In this document: positions 28,755 through 40,500 of the stretch, one piece after another
How the letters are laid out: every line of letters starts with the position of its first letter
How positions within the stretch are numbered: the first letter of the stretch is position 1
From: Mariniblastus sp964584615
Lineage (GTDB): Bacteria > Planctomycetota > Planctomycetia > Pirellulales > Pirellulaceae
NCBI GenBank assembly: GCA_964584615.1
Contig: CAZPBE010000002.1
Span: 62,001 to 126,000, forward strand
Length of the DNA stretch: 64,000 bases
Direction of reading: 5' to 3'
Notes under the pieces: model-generated
Seen by the model: only the letters and a program-made list of their open reading frames with translations
What the model was told of the DNA's origin: nothing
The model's database searches: none
Program-made: the position numbers and the translations under genes

Positions 28755-31214
28755 ATGCTTGGCATCAAACCAGCAACTCGACTTGCCTTAACGATTGGGT
28801 TCGTTACTGCAACGCTTGTATGGGTAGCTTTTGGTTTGAACATGATTCCCAACCCGAAGCAATCGAAGCACGAAAAACGGGTTGCCATTACCAAAACGTT
28901 AGCCGCTTCGGCGACTGGCCTTGCTTCGCAGAATCGTATCGATAATTTGCAACGTGCACTCGATCTATCTGCCAACTTGAACGAAGACGTTGAATCCGTC
29001 GGCGTTTATTCTCGCAATAGCTACAAAGCTCACACAAAAGGGCATCCCAACTTGTGGGTCGAAAGCGGTCCAGCCGGGAATCCCGATCAGGCATCAATGG
29101 AAATCCTGGCCAACGGAAAAAACTGGGGCACGCTTCAGATTCGATTTGGCTCACCTTCAGAATCAAATGGATTTTTCGGGCTGAACTTCTTCCACTTTCT
29201 GTTTCCTTATTCATTGATCGCGTTCATTGGCGCATCGTCAACGATCCTTTCCTGGTTAATTCTCAACAAGACGTTTAAGTATCTGAATCCGTCGAAAGTT
29301 GTTCCCAAGCGAGTTCGCTCAGCCTTTGACACGTTGACAGAAGGCTTGGTCTTGATAAATGCTGAACAAGAAATCGCTCACGTAAATCAATCGTTTGGAA
29401 GAATCATTGAACAGGATTCCGAGGCATTGATTGGCACCAACCTGAACGAACTTGGTTGGCAATTGTCAAACTCAGATGAGTTTGGATCAAAACTGCCATG
29501 GCTCGAATGTATCGAAACGGAAGAAGCCGTCATCGGGCGGATCCTTGAACTTGGCCAATCCGAAAACCGACGGAAATTCTTTGTCAACGCAGCACCCATT
29601 CTCGGCGACAAATCAGATTGTCGTGGAGCGATGATCAGCTTTGACGACGTGACCGCAATGGAACGCAAAAAGTCTGAACTTGCGTCGATGATCAAGACGC
29701 TGCGGAGCTCACGGGACGAAGTTGAACGCCAGAACCAACAACTCACTTTTCTCGCTTCGTACGACCCACTCACCAAGTGCCTGAATCGACGCGCTTTCTG
29801 GATCGAGTTTGAACAACTCTGGACTGATGTTGAGCCGGATCAACTGAGCTTGATCATGATCGACGTCGATCACTTCAAACAAATCAATGATACACATGGC
29901 CATAGTTTTGGCGATGTCGTGTTGACGAGAATGGGAGACGCGCTTCGAAACACGGTTTCCGACCGCGGCATTGTCTGTCGTTACGGTGGAGAAGAGTTTG
30001 TTGTAGCGATTCCCAACATGGATGTCGAAAGCGCGATGGCACTGACCCATGAAGTCCATCGGGAAATTCAAGAGATGGATATCGAAGGGAAAAAGATCAC
30101 CGCGAGTATCGGCTATTCAAACCGAGCTTTCAAAGCAATGGACGGCCAACATTTGCTGGACCAAGCTGATCAATGTCTGTACTCTGCGAAGCACAATGGC
30201 CGAAATTGCGTGGTTCGGTTCGACGAATGCGACAACAACGTATTGGAACAAGAGGCTCCGCAAGAGAGCGAGCCACAAGAAGGTTCACCCGAAATTCATT
30301 ACACTGCCGTTTCTGGATTACTTTCGGCATTGGCATTCCGCTGCCCGGCAACCGCAGACCACTCAACTCGCGTGGCTGACCTTTGCGTTAACCTAGGCAG
30401 CAAGATCCTCAATCGACGCGATCTATACCGCCTTGAAGTCGCAGCCTTGTTGCATGACATTGGAAAGATTGGTGTTCCCGATGCGATCCTGCACAAGCCC
30501 GGCAAACTCAATGCCGAGGAATGGGCGGTGATGAATCAGCATGAAAAAATTGGATTGCAGATCATTCGAAGCGCTTTCTCTTCTGATGCTGTTCCCAAAA
30601 TCATTGAGGCACATCGCGAATCCCTGCAAAACGATAACGCCAAAACCAAAAGTTCGTTTGACAGTTCCATTAACACATGCGTATCTATCATCAAGGTTTG
30701 TGACGCATTCGATTCAATGATTCACGACAGCGTGTACCGAACTGGCCTGTCGCCGGAAGAAGCCTTGCACGAGATCGTCAATTGCACTCCAAAACAATTC
30801 GATGTCGAGGTCGTCACGAAACTCGTGGAATACGTTAGAGACTTTAGTAGCTCACTTAAGAAGACCTCGCGACGAACTCCAACGGATCAAAGTGTCGCAA
30901 ACCATAAATCGGAAACAATGGGCCAACACATTGAGAATCTCAACCGTGCTTTGGAATCCAAAGACGTCCAGGAGTTACAGAAAGTCGTTTCATCATTGAA
31001 ATCACAAGCTGTTAACGCACAAAACCAACAAGTTGCCTCTGCCGCAATGAAACTGGAAGCAGCGATCAACGTCCCAACTGCAGACGATGATCTTGAAGAC
31101 GTTCTTTCGTTGGCGAACGAGATCGCGAGCCTGTGCGACAAGACCCGAGTTTCGCTCATAGATGATGAAAGTCTCGCGACTCCGGGTGCTACTTCAGAAG
31201 CAAGTAGCAAGTAG
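28755..31214 (+). CDS. Membrane sensor with PAS, GGDEF, degenerate HD-GYP and HPt-like domains
   Basis: The 819-residue protein has TM1 at about 9-29, an extracytoplasmic sensor of about 115 residues, TM2 at 146-170, PAS at 185-300, a short coiled coil (303-332), GGDEF at 335-490 and HD at 515-700. The diguanylate cyclase signature GGEEF (411-415) is intact, so it should make cyclic di-GMP. The inhibitory I-site is absent: the RxxD position reads SDRG. The HD part has LLHDIGKIGVPD (566-576), but the HHE and DGTGYP motifs are replaced by EAHRESLQNDNA, so phosphodiesterase activity is doubtful. Residues 724-798 look like an HPt helix bundle, but the phosphoryl-accepting His is replaced (SSLKSQAVNAQ). 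The N-terminal half is paralogous to the kinase at 45462-48782. It lies downstream of giant gene 1 on the same strand. Confidence 0.9.
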   Translation: MLGIKPATRLALTIGFVTATLVWVAFGLNMIPNPKQSKHEKRVAITKTLAASATGLASQNRIDNLQRALDLSANLNEDVESVGVYSRNSYKAHTKGHPNLWVESGPAGNPDQASMEILANGKNWGTLQIRFGSPSESNGFFGLNFFHFLFPYSLIAFIGASSTILSWLILNKTFKYLNPSKVVPKRVRSAFDTLTEGLVLINAEQEIAHVNQSFGRIIEQDSEALIGTNLNELGWQLSNSDEFGSKLPWLECIETEEAVIGRILELGQSENRRKFFVNAAPILGDKSDCRGAMISFDDVTAMERKKSELASMIKTLRSSRDEVERQNQQLTFLASYDPLTKCLNRRAFWIEFEQLWTDVEPDQLSLIMIDVDHFKQINDTHGHSFGDVVLTRMGDALRNTVSDRGIVCRYGGEEFVVAIPNMDVESAMALTHEVHREIQEMDIEGKKITASIGYSNRAFKAMDGQHLLDQADQCLYSAKHNGRNCVVRFDECDNNVLEQEAPQESEPQEGSPEIHYTAVSGLLSALAFRCPATADHSTRVADLCVNLGSKILNRRDLYRLEVAALLHDIGKIGVPDAILHKPGKLNAEEWAVMNQHEKIGLQIIRSAFSSDAVPKIIEAHRESLQNDNAKTKSSFDSSINTCVSIIKVCDAFDSMIHDSVYRTGLSPEEALHEIVNCTPKQFDVEVVTKLVEYVRDFSSSLKKTSRRTPTDQSVANHKSETMGQHIENLNRALESKDVQELQKVVSSLKSQAVNAQNQQVASAAMKLEAAINVPTADDDLEDVLSLANEIASLCDKTRVSLIDDESLATPGATSEASSK

Positions 31215-31540
31215 CAAGTAAGTAGACGACTGATTCATACAGGTTCGTTGCCCGAACAATCGGATGTCTCGACAGCATCGTTACGCAACGGACCTTCTCA
31301 ATCAACAGTCCAATTTTGAGGATTGCGCGCATCTTCGCAACGCTCACGAATGCAGGAGTTTTGCGTTTTCAAAAACGCAATAAATACCCCGAATGTACTG
31401 TAAAAAAAGGTAAGTTTAAGGATGGAAAACTGCGCCCATTTTGCGCCTTTCGCCCAACGCGATTACGACGCCCAATGTGCAAATGAAGCAACCCTTTTCT
31501 AAACGAATTTGTTTACCTCATATCATTTCGAACTGACGAC
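31215..31540 (+). promoter_or_regulatory. Leader and promoter region of giant gene 2
   Basis: The stretch of 326 bp starts with a CAAGTAG repeat that overlaps the stop codon of the sensor gene (31201-31221). It contains a perfect palindrome, TTGCGTTTTC-AAAAACGCAA, at 31361-31380; the pairing arms almost touch, so it reads better as an operator-like dyad than as a terminator. A weak hairpin at 31413-31431 follows. No convincing -35/-10 pair or Shine-Dalgarno site was found before the ATG at 31541. Confidence 0.5.
31413..31431 (+). promoter_or_regulatory. Weak hairpin exposing AAGGATGGA before giant gene 2
   Basis: AGTTT at 31413-31417 pairs with AAACT at 31427-31431 around the loop AAGGATGGA. 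The loop contains AAGGATG, like the CsrA-type hairpin before giant gene 1. The stem is only five A/T-rich pairs, so this is a suggestion and not a firm site. Confidence 0.25.
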
Positions 31541-34500
31541 ATGAACATTCTGTCAAACCTAACTGGCTATTTAACCGGCTGGTTCGCAAGCAAAAGCGAA
31601 CTCACGGCGGTTACGTCTACAAAGCAAGAAGTCAACTTGCAATCTTTGGAAGACCGAGTGCTGTATAGCGCCGTACCTGTTCCGGTTGAGTTCGCTGACG
31701 TCGGTGAAGTTCAACAGGGAGAATCCGTCGAGACCTTCGAATTTGAATCGATCGACAACAAATTCGACTTCATTTCCACCGCGGTCGATACCTCATTGCA
31801 ACTTGAGTCTGTTGCTTCATTTGATGGATTTGATGACGCTTCACTAGAGTTAGCATCATCGACGAACCCGACGAATGAATTGGTCATCATTGACCGGGCA
31901 GTGGAAGACCATGAGTCACTGGTCAATGCAATTCTGCAAAACGCTGATGGCCGCACTTTCACTCTTCAATACATCAACAGCGCCGAAAACGGGATCAATC
32001 AAATCACCGAAGCGTTAGAGAAGCAGAGCGTCACAAAAGGCGAATTTGACGCGATCCACATTGTCTCGCATGGAGACGATGGACTCCTTCAGCTCGGATC
32101 ATCAAACCTGTCGACCGACAACCTTGATCAATATTCTACAGAAATCGCTTCATGGTCAGAATACCTTGCCAGTGACGCGGACATGCTGATTTACGGTTGC
32201 GAAGTTGCTCAAACAGACGTGGGAGAAGGATTTGTCGATACACTTTCAGCGCTTACCGGCGCCGATGTTGCTGCCAGTGATGACTTGACAGGTTTTGAAG
32301 CCTTGGGCGGCGATTGGCATTTTGAATACACGGTTGGACTATTGGAAACCGACTTGGTGTTTTCTGTTGATGCAGTCGCAGACTGGCAGCATACATTGCA
32401 ACCCGTTGAAGGAACCAGCGAGGACGGAAACAACGCGAATCGAAACATTACGGCGGACGCCAACGGCAACACCGTTTTGACGGTAACCGTTGAAAATACA
32501 ATGCTGGCCATCGATGGTAAGGACATTGCCATTCATAGTTACAACACTTCGGTAACTGCCAACAATTTCACCCGTTTCATTGCTAATGAGACTACCCAGG
32601 GCGACCAAAAATGGTCCACTATTGCGGCCATGGAAAATGGAGATTTCCTTGTCGTCTGGACCAGCGACAACGGCACCGATTCTGGCGTATTTGGACGAAT
32701 GTTTAATGCAGACGGAACTCCCAAGACAGCAGCTGACGGGTTTACATACGGGGGCGACGCAAACTTCGACGGGGGCGAATTCCAAATCGACACCCCAGGT
32801 AGTTTTGGAAACGATGCCGTCGTTGCCATGGACAGGCATGGAAACTTCGTCGTCGCGTGGGAGAGTCCTGACGGATCCATGAATGACATTCTTGCGAAGA
32901 AGTTTGATTCAACTGGTCAGCAAGTTGGCTCAGTGATTGTCGTTGATTCAACAACTTCGTTTTTGGGGGACACCGAAAATCCTGATATCGCCATGAACGA
33001 TGTTGGTGAATTCGTTATTGGTTGGGACGACGGAGACGTCAAGTTTCAAAAGTTCAACTTTGACGGAAGCAGCCCAAGCGCTGTCATCACAAGCGCAAAT
33101 CCTGTGGACAAAGACATTGCCGTTGACATTAACAACAATGGATGGGTCGTCCGTGCGAACACGGCCGGTGGGTCAGACGACGGGATTTTTGCCTTTGCCT
33201 ATTCACCCGATCTTACTCACAAATTCGAAATCGATGCGCATCCGAGCGACACAGGCGATCAATTTAATCCATCCGTCGTTATCCTGGACAACAACGCCGT
33301 TTATGTTGGCTGGGAAGGAGAAGGCACCGTACAGCGAGACGATGGAAGCAATTATCGCGACAGTCAAGGTGCCTTCTATAGTGCCCACGGATATTCGAAT
33401 GGAGGATCAGACAGCGACTACTCGAACGATTCCTTTTTTACCACTAAGCCAATCGAGCACCTACAAAGTAACGAAGCGAAATGGACTGCAAATCAGCGCA
33501 GTACCGTCGCATCAAAAGCAGATGGCGATCAAGCTGTCTTCAGCTTTACCGAGGATCCACTTGGATTAAACATTGCCTCTTTCGCAGCTGGGATCAATCA
33601 GACTCCGGACGTTATCGATAGCAATTTTCATCGATTGGAAAACCATCAAGCACCATTCAAGGCAAGCGACTTCGACTATGTAGACGATGAGTCGGATCCG
33701 CTAACAAAAGTTTCGATTCGAAGCTTGCCAGTCGGAAACTTGTTTTACCAAGGCAATCTAATCACCCAAGCTGATATCGATGCATCACCTGATGGATTTG
33801 TGATCGACATCGCCAACATTGGCGACTTGAATTACGTGCAAGCGGCATCGATGCAGGATCAATATGGGCTGGATCAGGACTCGTTCGAATATCGAGTTCA
33901 TGATGGAAACAACTTTTCGGTCGACAATGCAACCATGTCGATCGACGTTTCGGCCGAAGACCGACTCTGGATCTCAACCGTAGACAGTGGTACTGGCGCC
34001 GGATATGTTCCTGACTACACCGGGACAGGAACGTTGCAATTTGGCGGACCAAATTTCGACTTGGGTGATCCAAGCACGGGCTATTGGTCGAGTCAATTTA
34101 ATCTTGATAAATTCGGATATGAGATCGATGGCTTGCACTACGTGACCGACGCGATCACGCTCGGGACCAATTCGCAGGTCTCATTGAATGCGGGGGACAT
34201 CCTTTTCTCTGTTTCGGATACTGCTCCAACTTTGCCAAATGGTGATGTGGATATCAAAGCCATTCAACCACCCATTCCCATCGGTACCGGGATGACCTTT
34301 GGCAATGAAGACATCGTCCTTTTTCGTCCTTCAGCAGGTGATTATTCAACCGGCCAATTCACTGTTGTCGTCGACCTGACAGGGGGCCCGGAAAACTACA
34401 ATGCCAACGATCTCAACGCGTTTACACTTGTCGAGACCGACACAATCATCGGCGACAAATCGGTTTCAGCAGGAAGCTTTCTGTTTGCAAAATCGGGCGC

Positions 34501-37500
34501 TGATTCACATAGCATTTTCGTAATGGATGTCCAAGAGGCGGGACGCAACACAACAACCGCTACGGCGGAAATTCTGATCGACGGCAATGATCTCGACATC
34601 TTTGAGGATATTAATGCGATCGATCTGGTCGAGTCCCAAACCACAATCGGTGGAGAAACCCTGCCAGCAGGTACGATCCTCGTGTCGACCGAAAGCGACA
34701 ACTATGACATTGGGGACAACGACCTCGACGTTGAAGACCAAGATGTTTTCGCGCTTAACGTGACTAAAACGACGCTGGTCAGTGGCACTGCTGAAGCCAT
34801 CGCATCGATCCTTGTCGACGGCACATCTGCAGGATTGGTCCACGCCGACATGAGTGTCGACGCTTTGTCATTGATTGTAACACCTGATGCCGCAACTCCA
34901 CCCACCACGTTTGATGCGGTCGCGGGAACCACTGAAGACCAGTCGATTGAGTTTACTTCAACGAGTTTCGGGTTCATTCCAAGTTCATATGGGCACCCAA
35001 TTGAAAGTGTCATCATCGATTCATTGCCAACAACTGGTCAGCTGACTTTTCAAGGAAAGGAAGTTATCGTCGGTCAAACAATCGACATTGATGACATCCA
35101 ACAGTTGAAGTTTACACCCGCCGAACACCTTGCCACGACATCGACGTTCAATTTTTCGGTCAACGATGGCTTTGCAACTTCGCTCAGCCATGAAATGACC
35201 ATCAGTGTTTCGGAAGTGTCTGGTGATGTCGCGATCTCTGGAGGCGAAGAATTTGTTTCCGTAGAGTCATGGTCACAAGTCAACTCTACTTCGATTGGTG
35301 AGCAAACCAATCAACAAGTTGCCGCGCTCAACAATGGCGGGTACGTCGTCACGTGGGAAGACAACAGCACTGCCGATCCGAAGGTCGTTTACCAGGTTTT
35401 TGACAGCAACGGACAAAAGGTTGGGACAACTGAAATCGAACTTAACACTGCGACTACGAGCAGCAACAACCATTCACCTTCCGTCACAGCGCTTGCCGAC
35501 GGTGGTTTTGTGATCGTATGGACGGGAAGTCCGTTCGGGAACGAAGACGTTTTTGCGCAGCGATTCGATGCGTCCGGAAACAAAATTGGGATTGATGGCA
35601 GTGTGATCGTGGGTGGCGGTACTTTCCAAGTCAACCAAGAGAATGCTGCCAGTCAAATTGATCCATCCGTTTCGGCGCTCAGAGATGGAGGATTTGTCGT
35701 CACTTGGGCGAGCAATGATTCTGACATCGCGAAAGACGGCTTGGACATTGTGGCGCGAGTATTTGAATCTGATGGAATCAAGCAAGACGAACATATCGTC
35801 AACACAACCGAGCTAGGTACGCAAAGGTTACCAGTTGTGGCGGCCACTGAATCTGGCGGATACGCTATTGTATGGCAGGATGTGGAGGCCAAAGATCTCA
35901 AGGTAAGTATGTTCGACCAGTTTGGAATCCAAATTGGAACAGAGCAAACCGTCTCAGCGACAGGCTCATTTGATAACCGAAATCCAGTCATTGCGGCGAA
36001 GGGTGGAGAAGTCGTTGTCGCTTGGCAAGCTGACGTTTCTGGGAGTTCCGATTGGGACATCTATGCCCACCGACTCGATATTGCAACTGGCCAATTAATT
36101 GGCACGGCCACTGCCATCAACAGCGTCACCGATGGAAGTCAAACTGCTCCCTCAATCGTTTCACTGGATGACGGAAACTTCTTGATCGGATGGAGTACGC
36201 CACTAAACACGAGCGAAGCACGCGAATTAATTGCAGCCAAATTTGACAACTCGCTGGCGCAAGTTGGAGACACGTTTGAAGTCAATTCGCGTGTCTACGG
36301 AAATCAATCCAACCTTGATGTAGCGGTCCTTGCTGACGGCGATCTGATCGCTACTTATTCGTCGGCTGACGGAGACAACGCGAATGGCAATTGGGGACAA
36401 GGAATTTACGCGGACCGACTATCGCCAGGTTCACAGGGTTTGGAGAACCAAGCGATTCCACTTAACCTCAACGTCGAATTGTTGGACGTCGATGGAAGCG
36501 AATCGATTGACAACATCTTCCTTACTGGAGTTCCTGTTGGCGCGGTCGTTAGCGACGGAGCCGGTTTGAACGCCACTAGCACCGGCGCAAACATTTCAAT
36601 TTCGGGCGCCAACTTGGCTGACCTAACGGTTACGCCACCACCAAATTCATTCGATGATTTCGTTGTCTCTGTGATCGCCTATTCCAAAGATGGAACGCAC
36701 GTCTCATCGACAAATCAAGAAATCATGATCGAAGTTGATTTCGTGAATGACAGTCCAGTTTTAAGTGATGTTACGGCATCCACAACTGAAGATCTGACGA
36801 CGACGATTAACGAGTCAACATTGTTCAACGTCAGCCAGGATCCTGACAACACCTCAATTAGTGCGCCAACGCATACTCCAGCTTTCGGTTTTACTCTTGA
36901 CCCGGCATCACCTCCGCCAGTCAATAGCGGAGTGCTAAGCTGGACTGGTGTTACGCTTGGTGGCTCCGCCGTCGAGTGGGAACTTGATGCAACTCATGTA
37001 TCATTTGATGACAATCCAACAACGGCCTATCCAGGCATCGATAGCGCGCTTCATTTCGACGGCAATGGCGGCGGTCATTTCGTGAATTATTCGGGCGGTT
37101 CTGACAATATTTCGTTTGAGTTTTGGTTCAAGCCAGACAACTTGACCCAGAACAGTGCGCTACTTGAAATGGGATCGGCCAATAACGGAATGGGACTCTA
37201 TCTTCACCAAGATACGATTCAGTTCCAGGTTCATTCGCCAACAACAGTTGGGGGAGCAGCGACCGAACCTTACGTGCTGACTGGTAGCGGAATTTCTGAT
37301 TCAGAATTCAATCATGTCATCGCAGTAATTGACAATGACGGTACCAGCTCTGGTGATCCGAATGCCACAAGCCTTGTGTTGTACGTCAATGGCGTTCGAA
37401 CCGACATGATGATGGATATTAATACACTCAACCCGGGTTTCGCATGGGCCGATGGAACGAACGCGAATTTGGGAACCACCGATGGCGACTTTGCTCATGC

Positions 37501-40500
37501 AACTCATGCAACTATCGATTCCTTTGCTGGTTCGATCGCACAGATTCAGATCTATCAGGATGTGATTGCCGACGAGGACGAGGCAGTACAGCACATGCTA
37601 CAGGTTTCTCATCACATGGGAATTACACAAATCGATGGGCAAAGCGTTGACCGCGGACAAACGATCACGCTTTCAGGTTCTGGCGCTTTAGTCACCATGG
37701 AACTTGATGGAAGCCTAACCTATGATCCAAATGGCCAATTCGAAAACCTCAACATTGGCCAAACACCTGGCACCGACACCTTCACCTATGAAGTTTCTGA
37801 TGGTCAAGGTGGATCAGACATGGCCGCTGTCATCGTCACGATCTCGCCACAAAATGACGCACCAGAGTTGACCGATGGTGTTATTGCGCCGCTAAGCGAA
37901 GACGCACCAGCGGGAACATTGGTCCACGATTACACAGCGGCCGATGCCGACAATTCGGAAGCCAATGACGAGCTGACCTACGACATCATTGGCGGAAACC
38001 CGGATTCTACTTTCGTTATTGATCCAGTGACTGGTCGGGTTACACTCGATCATCCGGCACACCTGGACTTCGAAACGAACCCAACTTACACATTGGACAT
38101 TCAGGTCAGTGATCCGTTTGGAGGCGTCGACCAGACGTCCTTGACGATCAATTTAACGGACGCTGATGAGTTCGCGATTCGCGGAAGCATCTACGACGAT
38201 ACTGGCGCTGATGGGTCGATTGCCGACGACGCGCTGGCTGGTGGAGCGGTCATCCATCTTTACGAAAATTTGGGGCTCGGTACTGCTGCGGCAAACTATC
38301 TTGACACCTACTATTCGACCAATGGAAACTATCAGTTTACCGAACTCCTTGCCACGAAATCTTATTTTGTCGTTGTCGATGCCGCGTCAGTCGTTTCATC
38401 GACTGGTTACAACCCCTCGTCATCAGCATGGACACCTTGGGCCGAACAAACTTACTTCGCTGGCGGTAACGCATTGCTCAGGGATGTAATGGGCAATGAA
38501 GTATTCCAGATTACCGATGGGGCGTTTTTCGGCGGTGCAACCGCAGGTGTTTCTGACGATCAGACATCAGGGATTGGCGATGCCCAACATGTAATGGCCG
38601 TCTCGGTGGCGACGGGTGACCAAGAAAACGTCGACTTTGGATTCAGCTTCAATGTCGTGACCAATGTCAATGATGATACTGCATTGGTTCCAAGCCAGGG
38701 ATCACTTCGCCAATTCATCCTCAATGCCAACGCCGTCGCTGGCGACAACCACATGCGTTTTGTACCTCGGGTTGGCACCAACGTATCAGGAGCCACTGGC
38801 GACTGGTGGCAACAACAGGTAACTGAATCCCTGCCGGCCGTCACAGATTCCGGAACCGTGATCGATGGCCAAGCGTACGCTGTGACTGGTGGCCAGCGAG
38901 ATGAGAACATCACAACATTTGAAACTCTCCACGGCGGACCATTGACTGCCGACGGCACAGTCGGCACCGGAGCCGATGGTGTTGCCGGCACAGGGGACGA
39001 AGTTGTTGCATTGACGTCGAACCCAACTGGAGCACCAACCATGGTGGGACTTGATGCCCCAGAGTTGGAAATCGTCAACAACGGTGACAACAAATTCGGA
39101 ATCGTCGTCCAAGCCACGAACGACCAACCAGCCATCAGCGGAATTGAAATAACCAACATTTCGATTCATGGATTTGGCGATGAGAACGACCCGCACGGAG
39201 CCAATATCTTTATTGATGGACGAGGCCAGACAGATGATGGTCTTACCGACTACCAAGTCACCGATGTTTCCATCTATGGGAACTACGTTGGATTTGGCCC
39301 CGATGCCTTTATCAACCCCAATACGACAGTCGCATTGTCTTCATCAAACATCTCGGTCGTCGATACGGATGCTGGGTATATTTTCGACAACGTCATTGCG
39401 TTTGCAACAAGAAGTGGAATCAATGTTTCAGGTACGGTTGGCGATGGTGCAGACGATTGGACGATCAGCGGAAACTACGTTCATGGCAACGCGTGGTCTG
39501 AAGTTGTCTTTGACGGCATTGATGCTGGCAGAGAGGTAGATCGGGTAACCATTACGGATAACTTGATCACCGACAACTTTGGAACTGGAATCGACTCCTG
39601 GCGATCTGGTGACGGGCATGTCTATGCTAACAATACAATCATGGGTAACGGCTTTGGTGGTGTCGAGCATGGCGGAATTCGTGTGTTTGGAGATGACTTC
39701 CAAGTCACCAATAACATCATCCACAACAACATTGGGCCTGGAGTCCATGTCGTTGGCAGCAATGGTCAAGAGACGCAAGAGCATCCGAATGCAACCGGAG
39801 CGTTGATTTCTCAGAACTCATTTTCCGGAAATTCTGGCGTCGGAATCGATTTGTCAGCCAGCGTTGCTGATGGACTTTTCTTTGACGACCTCGATACCGA
39901 TGGTGACGGGTTCTTAAGCGTGTCTGAGCTTCCAGCTTCGGTTGCTGCTGACATCACAACTCACGATACCGACGGTGATGGAGCTTTGTCGCTTGTTGAA
40001 TACACAGACCATACAGGGAGGATTCTTGATCATGGCGACGGTGGAAGCGAAAACGATGGCATCTATCAAGCCAACGACGGTAACGCCGGAATTGACTTCC
40101 TTGAAATGACCCGAGCTGGACTGTCCAACGATGGAACGCTTCACATTAAGGGATTGATTTCCAATGACATCAACCTTGACCGAATTGAAATCTACCTTGC
40201 ATCTGGAACAGCAAATGACCTCCTTGGAGGATCGCCTCATGGAGAGGGCTCGGTGTACCTTGGAACGATAGCGGCCTCCGATTTTTCAGTTGACCAGGAC
40301 GGAAATTTCGACGGCATGCTAACGGAACCATCAGGTGGCTGGCCTCTTGCAGTCAAGAACACTGGACTAATTACCACTCTGGCAATCGACGTTGACAATA
40401 ACACGTCGGAGTTCGGCAACAACCTGGCTGTGAATGACATCCCAGTCGCGGTTTCCCTGCCGAGTTTTGATATTCCTGAGGAAGAACTCTACACGTTCCA

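Noticed and set aside
30298..30930. HD domain of the GGDEF sensor as an active cyclic di-GMP phosphodiesterase
   Set aside because: The HHE and DGTGYP motifs needed for metal and substrate binding are replaced, so activity is not supported despite the intact HD.
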